A program made the translations under genes and the position numbers. Shown here piece after piece: positions 54,216-63,094 of a stretch of 64,000 nucleotides of DNA. The stretch's first letter is position 1. Each line of letters opens with the position of its first letter. Origin of the DNA: Methanosarcina barkeri str. Wiesmoor. GTDB taxonomy: Archaea; Halobacteriota; Methanosarcinia; Methanosarcinales; Methanosarcinaceae. The DNA lies in assembly GCF_000969985.1 (NCBI RefSeq), contig NZ_CP009526.1:3906001-3970000 (forward strand). Direction: 5' to 3'. The notes below the pieces were generated by a model, which worked only from the letters and a program-made list of their open reading frames with translations, was not told the DNA's origin and searched no databases.

Positions 54216-54305
54216 ATCTCGCGGGTTTTTATCTGCAGAGTAAATAACTACATAAGTCTTATACAGGTAATATTCAATCATTACAATAATGAACCTTTTA
54301 TATCC

Positions 54306-54779
54306 TTAATTCTGCTTTTGTTTCTTAACAACAAGAACTGGAACCTTTGAGTGCCTTACAACCTTATCTGTTACACTCCCAAGCAAAAATCTTTCTAATC
54401 CTCCTTTACCAAGGGTTCCCATTATTATAATATCTGCTTTGTATTGCTCTGCAAACTCCAGAATTGCACTAGCAGGATCACCTTCTACAACTACACCTTC
54501 ATAGTCTATTTCCTTATCCTTTGCAACTTTCTTAGCATATTGGATAGCATTATCTCCTTCTTTATGCAACATTTCCTCCGTGACATTCCAATTAGAACCC
54601 AGATGAATCGGTGTTTCCAGTACAGGTGGTACATATGCATTTTTATTAAACACATAAAGAGCATAGACCTTCGCACCCATAAGTTTTGCAAGTTCCATTC
54701 CTTGGAGTACGGCATTTTGACTATATTTAGACCCGTCTGTTGCAATCAGGATTTTTTGGAAAGTATTGTTAAGAATTAT
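54306..54779 (-). CDS. universal stress protein (UspA family)
   Basis: The protein has about 157 residues. The conserved N terminus (QKILIATDGSKYSQNAV) extends upstream of the first ATG (54698). In that frame no ATG, GTG or TTG exists before an in-frame TAA, but ATA 54779 has GGGG 7 nt upstream. The C terminus has the ATP-binding motif GTLGKGGLERFLLGSVTDKVV (G2xG9GS/T), so it probably binds ATP. Possible stress adaptor. It could alternatively be expressed shortened from ATG 54698 and be non-functional. It is convergent with nothing and lies between ArsR copy 2 and the ACR3 operon. Confidence 0.75.
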   Translation of the reverse strand: MILNNTFQKILIATDGSKYSQNAVLQGMELAKLMGAKVYALYVFNKNAYVPPVLETPIHLGSNWNVTEEMLHKEGDNAIQYAKKVAKDKEIDYEGVVVEGDPASAILEFAEQYKADIIIMGTLGKGGLERFLLGSVTDKVVRHSKVPVLVVKKQKQN

Positions 54780-54943
54780 TTATTTTCCCCTTCCCCGAAT
54801 ATTTGCGTTAATGTCAGCTAGAAGCAAACAAAATGTATTACAATATAATTTAAGACGAAAGCAAATAAAGATATGCGTAACTATTTAGACTGGTCAGGGC
54901 AACAATAAAAATCAGTAGTGAAATATGAATTATAAAATAGTAT

Positions 54944-54967
54944 ATGAGTATAATTGCATATACTCAT
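54944..54967. promoter_or_regulatory. palindromic operator of the ArsR-ACR3 operon
   Basis: ATGAGTATA-N6-TATACTCAT, a perfect 9-bp inverted repeat ending 9 bp before the GTG start of ArsR. It differs from the ATATCAA repeat of the rest of the island and probably binds this ArsR itself. Confidence 0.65.
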
Positions 54968-54976
54968 GTATAGGCG

Positions 54977-55324
54977 GTGGTGCCCACGGATATTGTTTAT
55001 CTATTTAAAGCATTAGCTGATGAAAACAGGATAAGGATACTGAATCTTTTAAAAAATGGGAAATTATGTGTATGTGATATTGAAGCGGTTTTAGGCATTA
55101 AGCAATCCAACACTTCCAGACACCTGAACAAATTGAAAATGGCAGGAATTATCGTCTCTGAAAAAAAATCCCAGTGGGTCTATTATCGACTCAATGATAC
55201 CATTTTTCTGAAATTTCCCTTTCTTTCAATGATAATTAGCGACGAGATCGAAAAAATAGGTATTTGTAAAGACGATTTAGCACTATTGGAAAAGTTCAAA
55301 GCAAGCGGTAGATTTTGTGATTAA
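54977..55324 (+). CDS. arsR: ArsR-family arsenite repressor of the ACR3 operon
   Basis: The 115-residue protein has the classical ArsR core: VYLFKALADENRIRILNLL, the sensing box KLCVCDIEAV (CxC of ELCVCDL type), and recognition helix QSNTSRHLNKLKMAGII. It starts at GTG 54977 or 54980. It is followed by ACR3 70 nt downstream on the same strand. The classical mechanism is derepression when As(III) binds the CxC box. An inverted repeat overlaps its promoter. Confidence 0.92.
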   Translation: MVPTDIVYLFKALADENRIRILNLLKNGKLCVCDIEAVLGIKQSNTSRHLNKLKMAGIIVSEKKSQWVYYRLNDTIFLKFPFLSMIISDEIEKIGICKDDLALLEKFKASGRFCD

Positions 55325-55394
55325 TTAAAAAGGTAGATTTTGTGATTGATTAAAAATTAATTTTATAACAAATGGATTTATTAATAAATGGGGA

Positions 55395-56453
55395 GTGTTC
55401 GTTCTGAAATCCGTTGTATCAAAATTATCGTTTTTAAATCGTTATTTAACCCTGTGGATCTTTCTGGCTATGTTTATTGGTGTAGCTTTAGGCTTCGTTT
55501 TCCCTGATTTTGCAGTTTTTTTGCAGGGTCTGACAATTGGTGCCACTTCAATCCCTATTGCCATTGGGTTAATAGTTATGATGTATCCTCCGCTGGCACG
55601 AGTTAAATATGAAGAGTTAGGCACGGTATTCAGGAATCATAAGGTATTAAGCTTATCTTTACTGCAAAACTGGATCATTGGCCCGATTTTAATGTTTATC
55701 CTGGCAATTATATTTCTTAGGGCATATCCTGAATATATGGTAGGTGTTATTCTAATAGGTCTGGCCAGATGTATAGCTATGGTGATTGTCTGGAACAGCC
55801 TGGCAGACGGGGATAATGAATATGCAGCTGCACTTGTTGCTTTCAATTCAATCTTTCAGCTGGTCTTCTATTCCGTCTTTGCTTATTTCTTTATAACTAT
55901 ACTGCCTGAATGGCTGGGATTTAGTGGTATGGAAATAAATGTGTCCATGGGAGAAGTTGCTCAAAGTGTTGCGATCTATCTGGGAATTCCTTTTGCGGCT
56001 GGCTTTTTAACCCGCTATTTCCTGCGCTCCTCAAAAGGAGTCGAATGGTATGATAACAAACTCATTCCAACAATAGGTCCTATTTCACTTTATGCTCTAT
56101 TGTTCACGATTATTGTTATGTTCTCGCTAAAAGGCGAATACATTGTTGCACTGCCAATGGACGTTGTAAGGATTGCAATACCTCTCTTAATATATTTTGT
56201 AACTATGTTTGGGTTCTCTTTCCTTATCTGTAAACAAATGGGAATTAATTACGAGCAGACAACATCTCTTGCTTTTACTGCAGCAAGTAACAACTTCGAA
56301 CTTGCAATTGCCGTAGCAGTAGCAGTTTTTGGAATTAGTTCTGGGCAGGCGTTTGCAGCTGTAGTAGGCCCTCTGATTGAAGTACCCGTAATGATCGGAC
56401 TTGTTAATGTTGCACTTTACTGGAGAAGGAAATACTTTACAAACACAAAATAA
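55395..56453 (+). CDS. acr3: ACR3-family arsenite efflux permease
   Basis: The 352-residue protein has ten predicted membrane helices, the ACR3 signature [20 protein letters not shown] with its essential Cys (C126) and [42 protein letters not shown]3 exports As(III) using the proton gradient. GTG 55395 overlaps the GGGGAG ribosome binding site; no better start is visible, so the exact N terminus is uncertain. It is the second gene of the ArsR-ACR3 unit; the UspA gene is on the opposite strand upstream. Confidence 0.95.
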   Translation: MFVLKSVVSKLSFLNRYLTLWIFLAMFIGVALGFVFPDFAVFLQGLTIGATSIPIAIGLIVMMYPPLARVKYEELGTVFRNHKVLSLSLLQNWIIGPILMFILAIIFLRAYPEYMVGVILIGLARCIAMVIVWNSLADGDNEYAAALVAFNSIFQLVFYSVFAYFFITILPEWLGFSGMEINVSMGEVAQSVAIYLGIPFAAGFLTRYFLRSSKGVEWYDNKLIPTIGPISLYALLFTIIVMFSLKGEYIVALPMDVVRIAIPLLIYFVTMFGFSFLICKQMGINYEQTTSLAFTAASNNFELAIAVAVAVFGISSGQAFAAVVGPLIEVPVMIGLVNVALYWRRKYFTNTK

Positions 56454-57371
56454 CTTGAAAGTGGCAAAGAAACCTTGCAATTTATTACTTTACAGCCAAT
56501 CAACTTTGCATTTGCAGGACAGTGGTAAAAAAATAATAAATTAGACTGTAGACTCATCCCAAAACTTAACTTCGTTATCGCTGCTAAAGTTAGAACATAA
56601 CGTATGAGATTCTTTAATTTCATATCTTTGCAAGAGCACTTTGAATAATCATATTTAGCTGAAAAATTATTTAGTTTGATTTTATTTTTGAAATCGTTCC
56701 AATCTACATATATTGTTCTTCTTTTTTTAGTGTGGAGGAATATCTTCCCGTGTACAACCTGTCGTAACTACATACAAGATTCCGCTCATTAACTTTCGCA
56801 AGTATGCAAAAGGTTTTTCTGTGTGTGGTTTTGATGGCAGGAAATAATGTTCTACAGATTACCATAAAACATCACCTATTTTGTGAAGACATAGTGCAAA
56901 ATTTATAATTTATACATAGTAGTTTTTTTGGAACCGATATATTACTGATTTTAACCAGATAGGCAGTCTTTAATATATAATGAACAATTAGACTATGCAT
57001 TATATTTAAATGTAAAATTAATTGAAAGTTTTGGGTACCGATTTCAAATAAATATGAAACAGAAATTATATATTATATTAAAAGTCTTTAAAATAATATT
57101 AATAGGTATGCACTTCAGGAGCAGACGGGACTAATTTCAAATTTATTATGGGTAAAAATAACTTTAGTTATCTTGACGATACATGATACTGATTTCAGAA
57201 TCAAATTAGAAAAGTATAAATATTTATGCACATATGTGTGAAACCGAAACTTATCGATTCTTTTTGCATCTCGAACCAGCTCAATAAATATCTAAAAAAC
57301 TGCTAATCTGGAAGTTACAGATTACCTGGAAAGAAGTACAGAAAAGAGCAAGATTTAGGAGTCCGAAAAGC
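56454..57371. other. gene-free spacer with mobile-DNA fossils
   Basis: The segment from 56552 (GACTCATCCCAAAACTT) resembles the left end of the MITE-like elements. The segment 56750-56845 resembles 5360-5465 (GTACAACCTGTC, CATTAACTT, then GTGGTTT), probably remnants of one transposase. The rest is AT-rich with no gene visible. Confidence 0.4.
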
Positions 57372-58076
57372 ATGTCGAAATCAAAAAATGTCTGGAAAGA
57401 TTTTTTCAAAGACAAGAAACATGGAGGGCACAGATATTCATCTGAGGAGTTTCTTTCTATGGAAGCCAGGGAAAAACTTTTTCACCTTGATGGGGGTAGA
57501 ACACTTCTTGATTTTGGATGTGGAGCTGCAGAACTCCTGACTTACTATGCTCCGGAATATGAACAGCTTGTAGGGGTGGATTTTTCAGAATCTATGCTAA
57601 AAGAAGCAAATAAAAGGATCGAGAAAAATAAGTGTCAAAACATAGATCTAATTCTTGCTGACCACAAAACACTCTGGAAGAAATTGGACTCTTCTTTTGA
57701 CCGAATAACTGCAGCCGGTGTAATTCAGTACCTGACATTTCAGGAAATTGATAAATTTATCTCTGATGCATCAAACTATCTGAATAAAGATGGCAAAATA
57801 GTATTTTTTGACATACTGGATTCCCGCCTATATCCATTATGGAAGATAGGCCTATTCTCACAAGACGCAAACGGCTTGAAAATTTTATGCAAAACAGGTT
57901 TCGAGTTTCGGACTGCAATATCGGCAAGCCTGAAAAGACGTCCAAAAGACATTCTCGGGTTTGCACACAATCCTTACATAATTGAAAAAATTGCAAATGA
58001 ACATGGATTTAAAATGATTTGTGTACGTTCAATGTATTACGAGTACAAATATCATACAATAATGTTTCGGGCTTAA
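57372..58076 (+). CDS. class I SAM-dependent methyltransferase
   Basis: The 234-residue protein has the Rossmann-like core: motif I LLDFGCGAAELLTYY, motif II GVDFSESMLKEANKR, motif III ILADHKTL and ITAAGVIQYLT. The acceptor cannot be told; the neighbouring secreted protein suggests lipid, sugar or natural-product methylation. Start ATG 57372 follows TTAGGAG. Confidence 0.85.
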   Translation: MSKSKNVWKDFFKDKKHGGHRYSSEEFLSMEAREKLFHLDGGRTLLDFGCGAAELLTYYAPEYEQLVGVDFSESMLKEANKRIEKNKCQNIDLILADHKTLWKKLDSSFDRITAAGVIQYLTFQEIDKFISDASNYLNKDGKIVFFDILDSRLYPLWKIGLFSQDANGLKILCKTGFEFRTAISASLKRRPKDILGFAHNPYIIEKIANEHGFKMICVRSMYYEYKYHTIMFRA

Positions 58077-58152
58077 AAGGCTGTTCGGATGGGCACTCAA
58101 TTAGAAGAACGAAGTCGAATGGCAAATAGAATATAAAAAATATGGTGGTTTA

Positions 58153-59943
58153 GTGAACAGCCATAGTCGCCTAAAAATGTTTTCTCTAATACCGTTTATA
58201 CTGGGAAGTTTATTTATTGGAGGAACCGAAGCTTTTTCCTGTAAGGATTCTCCAAAAACTCGCGAGAATATTGATCAAGGCATTCTTACTTTATTTTCAC
58301 AAAATTATTCCAAATCTAATAGTGTTCCGAAAAATGTTTTTATTGCAAAACTTCAGGGAAATAAGATTTATGACAAATTATATTCTGCAATTTACGGGAT
58401 GCTTAAATCAGAGATTTTAATCAAGACCTCAAAAACACTACAGTATAAAGTAAGAAGAGACTCCTGTTCATGCCCGTACAGTTTGTTTCCGGTTGCAGAT
58501 ACTGTTTTAGAATCCGGAATAAATGGATATACGGCAGATTTAGTTAAATCTTCAGAAACTTACCGGTTCTGTGAAGCCGCTTCCATCCCACTAATTCACT
58601 ATACAGAGCAGCCAAGGCAGATTGGATCACTTTACATCTGTAGGCTTACACCAATGGTTAAATGCAGTTACCAAATCTCAATAGAATTGAAGATGGATGA
58701 CCCCAAAAGCTTTGTTGAACTTAATACCCCAGGTTCAAAGTTGATTCTCCAAAAAGTAAATAAGAATATTATATTAAAAAGTTATTTTAAAGATTCTTCT
58801 GAGGAAATCAGATGCGAATCCATATCTATCGGGAATGTGGCAGAAAAATCTGATTTTGAGATTATGTTTGATGGATATAACAAAACAAACACTATTCTTG
58901 CAAAAGACGGCGACTGTATCGTGACCCCACTTTATAACATCGACAGGCAGAGATTGCCGTATATGGATATTTCAAACGGGTACATTAAGTTCACTCCTTT
59001 TGTGCTTGGAAAAGGAGCGCACCTTGATGTAAATATATACAGTATAAGTCAGACCTCAGATAGAAAACTCATAACTGCAATTGGAAGTAACAGAATACTG
59101 GCTTTCGGGATTGATGGCCCGCATGTTAGAAACACAACCGAGCAGGGAATACGCTACCTTAACAGCAAAAAAAATAGAGGAACAATATGGTTTGATATAG
59201 AACTCCTTGAACAGCGCAATGAAGAGGATCTTGAATATTTGCGTGGTCTGGTCATCAATGATTCATGGGATGTAGGTGTACATTACTCAAAAGAATTGAA
59301 CAGTTTTCCACTTGAACAGGCGTTTAAAATAATGGATGAAGGATACTTATATGTATATGAAAAAATCGGCCGAAAACCGACAAGCTGGTGCTCCATGAGA
59401 AACAGAGATAATATTCTGCACGCCCTTTATGCATATGAAAACTTAGGAATGCTCTGGAGAAATGGAGACTCGGGAATCCATACGGAAAAATATATTGGGA
59501 GTCTGGAAGATGATACCTGGGAATGGTGGGAAATAGCATCCAGAGCAGGTATGGTACACCCGGTTTTTACCCATGAACTTGATAAGGATCCAGCTATAAA
59601 ATACTCAATTAGCCGCTCAAAATTTCAAAACTGGGTAGAGAACTATGAGTCAAACAATATGTCCATAGTGTCTTTTCACGAGTACAGTCAAATAAGTCGA
59701 AATACATACGATGCCACTTTTGATAACCTGCAGTATACTGAAAACTCCGCCCTTTTTGATGCACACACAAACGGTGGCGCTGCCCTTGTAAATGTAAACA
59801 TAAACGCTGGAAGAGATACTAAGGTTTACGACAACACATCTGGAAAATTCCTTGATTATGACATAGAACCGGATAATTCGATTACTTTCTGGGTTGAAAA
59901 CGACCATAGATATATTGTAGATTTGAATAGCGCTGAATATTGA
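58153..59943 (+). CDS. secreted protein with divergent polysaccharide deacetylase-like C-terminal part
   Basis: The 596-residue protein starts at GTG 58153 (GGTGG upstream) with an N-terminal hydrophobic signal (MFSLIPFILGSLFIGG). The middle region is beta-rich. The C-terminal half (about 310-540) has RILAFGIDGPHVRNTTEQG, WDVGVHYSKELNS and ASRAGMVHPVFTHEL, reminiscent of CE4 deacetylases (Asp, HxxxE, His motifs), but key residues are not clear. Surface-glycan processing is inferred. It follows the methyltransferase by 76 bp. Confidence 0.6.
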   Translation: MNSHSRLKMFSLIPFILGSLFIGGTEAFSCKDSPKTRENIDQGILTLFSQNYSKSNSVPKNVFIAKLQGNKIYDKLYSAIYGMLKSEILIKTSKTLQYKVRRDSCSCPYSLFPVADTVLESGINGYTADLVKSSETYRFCEAASIPLIHYTEQPRQIGSLYICRLTPMVKCSYQISIELKMDDPKSFVELNTPGSKLILQKVNKNIILKSYFKDSSEEIRCESISIGNVAEKSDFEIMFDGYNKTNTILAKDGDCIVTPLYNIDRQRLPYMDISNGYIKFTPFVLGKGAHLDVNIYSISQTSDRKLITAIGSNRILAFGIDGPHVRNTTEQGIRYLNSKKNRGTIWFDIELLEQRNEEDLEYLRGLVINDSWDVGVHYSKELNSFPLEQAFKIMDEGYLYVYEKIGRKPTSWCSMRNRDNILHALYAYENLGMLWRNGDSGIHTEKYIGSLEDDTWEWWEIASRAGMVHPVFTHELDKDPAIKYSISRSKFQNWVENYESNNMSIVSFHEYSQISRNTYDATFDNLQYTENSALFDAHTNGGAALVNVNINAGRDTKVYDNTSGKFLDYDIEPDNSITFWVENDHRYIVDLNSAEY

Positions 59944-60139
59944 TGGTATAATGGTTCTATACAGGATATTTTCTTGTGATCTAAACCTTATTTATTTGTA
60001 ATGCTTATACAACTTGTTTATATAAAGAAAGATAAAAATAGAAATATAATTAAAGACAAGTTTCCCTTAATGTTTAGAAATAACTAGAATTGTCTTTGAT
60101 AATTTCACCAACAGCATCATTCACCAAGTAAGTGATCTA

Positions 60140-60709
60140 ATGAGCCTCTCAAAAATCTGCATTAAACCCATTGCGTATTTAATGTATTTTAAGAGACTGA
60201 CACGAGATACCGTTGGAGCTTTTCTTATAAGGAACTGGAAACAGACGGAAAAGGAAAACGTTATGCCTCTAGAGAATTTTATGCTTCCTGAAGTACTTAG
60301 AATTCAAGAAGAAGGGCTTGAAAATCAAAGACAGGAGAAGCTTATAAAATATTCGAAAAAGCTTCGGAAAATTTTTTATGTAATTAAGAGTCAGAATCAA
60401 GTAGTAGGCTACTCAGTATACTACATACGACTGATACCTACCTTTAAGGGTTTCAAGAAAAAATCGGTAGTTTGTTCAATTTCAATTGATAGAAACTTTA
60501 GAAGAAAGGGGTATGGTGAGAAATTATTAAAAGAGAGTATACAAGAAATGAGGTTAAATAAAATAGCTTCAGTATTATTGTATGTAAGTGTAAATAATGT
60601 TTCTGCTATAAGATTATATGAAAAACTGGGCTTTCGTATAATAAAGGAAACAAGAAATATTTGTGGTGAAAATGAAATATGTTATGAAATGGAATTGAGC
60701 CTTGTTTAA
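60140..60709 (+). CDS. GNAT-family N-acetyltransferase
   Basis: The 189-residue protein ends in a RimI-like GNAT domain (about 70-185): CSISIDRNFRRKGYGEKLLKESIQEM is the acetyl-CoA pyrophosphate loop (R/Q-x-x-G-x-G/A), and YEKLGFRIIKETRNI is motif B. The N-terminal 65 residues are unlike standard RimI. Acceptor unknown. Lone gene. Confidence 0.85.
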   Translation: MSLSKICIKPIAYLMYFKRLTRDTVGAFLIRNWKQTEKENVMPLENFMLPEVLRIQEEGLENQRQEKLIKYSKKLRKIFYVIKSQNQVVGYSVYYIRLIPTFKGFKKKSVVCSISIDRNFRRKGYGEKLLKESIQEMRLNKIASVLLYVSVNNVSAIRLYEKLGFRIIKETRNICGENEICYEMELSLV

Positions 60710-60775
60710 CTGTTATTTGGCTTAACGGTTACTTGGCTTAATTATTCTTTTGCTTGGATACTCTTTTGTTTAGCT

Positions 60776-60823
60776 ATTCTGTTGTTTGCATATTCTGTTG
60801 TTTGTATATTCTGTTGTTTAACT
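60776..60823. repeat. 16-bp tandem repeat, three copies
   Basis: ATTCTGTTGTTTG(C/T)AT is repeated at 60776, 60792 and 60808, embedded in a longer region of related TTGGCTTAA/TTGTTTAGC pieces (60716-60840). The spacer up to 61088 shows nothing else identifiable. Confidence 0.75.
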
Positions 60824-61088
60824 AGTCTTGTATTTAACCAATCTCTGGCTTATAAATAAGCATTATCTGTCAACGTACTTGTAGCATGTACTCTAACTTT
60901 TATTTTCTTCTCTTCACCTGATTAACTCATTATTTGTACATAGTTATTCACCAGGTTACAGGAGATAATATTGAGGATGCTAGATTAGTTCAAAATGATT
61001 TGAACTAATCCATAAATATAAAATTATCATGGTCCAAATTACCTTAGCAGTTTAAGTCAAAACCGATCAATAAAAAGGAACTATAGAA

Positions 61089-61421
61089 ATGAGAATGCTT
61101 GAAGAATTATTTCCGGAGTTTACCCAGAAATTGGACGAAATTGATCAACTTTACGCCGAAAAAAGGATGATTGACGAAAAAACTTATCAATTCATTTGTT
61201 TTGCTCTCTCCATCAAAGCCAGGTCAAAGCCCTGCGTTTTGAAGCATTTCAAAGGTGCTCTCGAAGCAGGAGCTACAGTCAAGGAACTTTCGTATATCTT
61301 TGCCCTGGTGATGCGAGAAGCCGCTGGCGCCGACGATTGCTGGACCCATGATGTAATTGGGGACTGGAAAGAAATCCTGAAAGGTAATATTTCCTGCAGC
61401 TGCGCAGGAGATGAGAAATAA
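61089..61421 (+). CDS. CMD-family (AhpD-like) protein, third copy
   Basis: The 110-residue protein shows the CMD pattern: LLFPEFTQKLDEI-type N terminus, FICFALSIKARSKPCVLKHFKGALEAGATVKEL and CWTHDVIGDW. The first Cys of the CxxC pair is Ser (SKPC), so peroxidase-type chemistry is doubtful; the tail has CSCAGDEK, echoing the Cys-rich tail of the gene at 45100. It lies outside the island and has no operator-like site upstream. Confidence 0.85.
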   Translation: MRMLEELFPEFTQKLDEIDQLYAEKRMIDEKTYQFICFALSIKARSKPCVLKHFKGALEAGATVKELSYIFALVMREAAGADDCWTHDVIGDWKEILKGNISCSCAGDEK

Positions 61422-61527
61422 GGTCATTAATAGCAACTATTTTCAAGTTTATTTTTCAAACCCAGTCAAGAATTCGCCCTCAAAAATATATTAAGACTGA
61501 AGTTTACAATTAAGAGTAAGGAATAAA

Positions 61528-62997
61528 ATGGACGAAAAATATCTGACGTACTTAAGGCAAAACTGGAAAAAAATAGGACTTTCCATTGTAATTCTTATAT
61601 TCTCAGTTGCATTGGGAATATTCATTTTCGATACAATAGAATCCAACATTTTCCTTAAGTCGTCAAATAATACTGTATACGTAGCTGGCGATGGAAATGG
61701 AGATTTTACCTGTGACGGAACCGATGACCAGGTAGAGATAAATCAAGCTCTTGAATATGTTGCAAAAAACCCACAGTCTACAACCGTTCATTTAAGAGGC
61801 CCAAATACATACATCATCTCTGACAGTGTCTTAATTGGAAATAATACAATCTTAGAAGGAGACTATACGGCTGTAATAAAACTTGAAGACAACGCAGACT
61901 GGCCAGTGAACAAACCCATAATAACACAGATGGACAGCGATGGAGTCCATGGAGTCACTATAAAAGGATTTGAAATAAATGGAAATCATGACAAGAACGA
62001 AGATAGAAAGAGAGGGCAAGGATACTACAATATTATCAAGTTCCTTGACTCTAAAAACATAGACGTTCACGATATGTATATGCACGACGGGCATGGAGAT
62101 GGGGTAAGGGTAGAGAGAGGTTCTAATATCAAGTTTTATAATAATACAGTGTATAAATTGGGACATGATGGCCTTTTTGCCATTGATTACCTGAACGTAG
62201 AAGCCTGGAACAATAGAATTACCTGCAGGACCAACAGCGGCCTTAGAGTCTGGAACTCAAATCATGTAAAGTTCCATGATAACGTAATAGATTCCTTTTA
62301 CCACTGGAGCGCAGGCGGCTCTGGAGTTCTGATTGAGAAAACAACAGGTGTAATGAATGACATAGAAGTGTATAATAACACTATTTATAATACCTATGGC
62401 CCTGGAATCTGGCTGATAGGTTATGGAGAGGCTTATTCCAAGGAAGAGGCGCAGAATGTCCACATTTATAAGAATACCCTCTATAACACAGGTACTAACC
62501 CCAGTATTGATTGGGTAGGAGGGATTGTAACCAGCGGGTTTTATGACACCCTTATTGAGAGGAACGTGTTTGACGGAGTATATCATGCAGCCATTGCCCA
62601 GATGTATCCCCCTTCTTCCGAAGACACAAACAATTCAGTTGATCTCTCACCTCAAGGTACAGGCTACAATACGATTGTCCGTAATAACATAATCATTGAT
62701 ACCCAGAAGCGCAAAAAAGACCCTGAAGGGACAGGATACGCAGTGATTAATTATCTTCCTGAAACGCATTCCTTTGTGCTGGAAAACAACTGTCTATACA
62801 ATAATACAGGTGGAAATTATAAAAATGCAAGTTCAACCACTGACATATATGTAAATCCTCTCTTTGTAAACCAGAATAAGCATGATTATCATCTGAAATC
62901 AAATTCTCCCTGCAGAGGTGCAGGATATGTGTCGTCAAACTCTTCAAAAGAGCTAGATGAGAATGAAAACAAGGTAAACATGGGAAGGTATAACTAA
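61528..62997 (+). CDS. membrane-anchored right-handed beta-helix protein (NosD/pectate-lyase-like)
   Basis: The 489-residue protein has a short cytosolic N terminus, a membrane helix (about 17-37) and a long parallel beta-helix with repeated NIxFYNNTVY/VEVYNNTIYNT-type rungs (about 45-470). The Asp-rich start GDGNGDFTCDGTDDQ resembles Ca2+-binding beta-helix starts of disaggregatase-related proteins in Methanosarcina. It is probably a surface-anchored polysaccharide-binding or -cleaving protein. No exact catalytic residues can be assigned. Confidence 0.8.
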   Translation: MDEKYLTYLRQNWKKIGLSIVILIFSVALGIFIFDTIESNIFLKSSNNTVYVAGDGNGDFTCDGTDDQVEINQALEYVAKNPQSTTVHLRGPNTYIISDSVLIGNNTILEGDYTAVIKLEDNADWPVNKPIITQMDSDGVHGVTIKGFEINGNHDKNEDRKRGQGYYNIIKFLDSKNIDVHDMYMHDGHGDGVRVERGSNIKFYNNTVYKLGHDGLFAIDYLNVEAWNNRITCRTNSGLRVWNSNHVKFHDNVIDSFYHWSAGGSGVLIEKTTGVMNDIEVYNNTIYNTYGPGIWLIGYGEAYSKEEAQNVHIYKNTLYNTGTNPSIDWVGGIVTSGFYDTLIERNVFDGVYHAAIAQMYPPSSEDTNNSVDLSPQGTGYNTIVRNNIIIDTQKRKKDPEGTGYAVINYLPETHSFVLENNCLYNNTGGNYKNASSTTDIYVNPLFVNQNKHDYHLKSNSPCRGAGYVSSNSSKELDENENKVNMGRYN

Positions 62998-63089
62998 ACT
63001 TGTAGTGCTTACACCTGTAGTACTTGCACTTGTAGTACTTGCACTTATATTAATTACACCTGTAGTACTTGCACTTGTAGTAATTACGC
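62998..63089. repeat. degenerate 15-bp tandem repeat
   Basis: CTTGTAGTACTTGCA-like units repeat about six times with variants (CCTGTAGTACTTG, TTATATTAATTACA), filling the space between the convergent beta-helix and radical SAM genes. Confidence 0.7.
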
Positions 63090-63094
63090 AAAAA

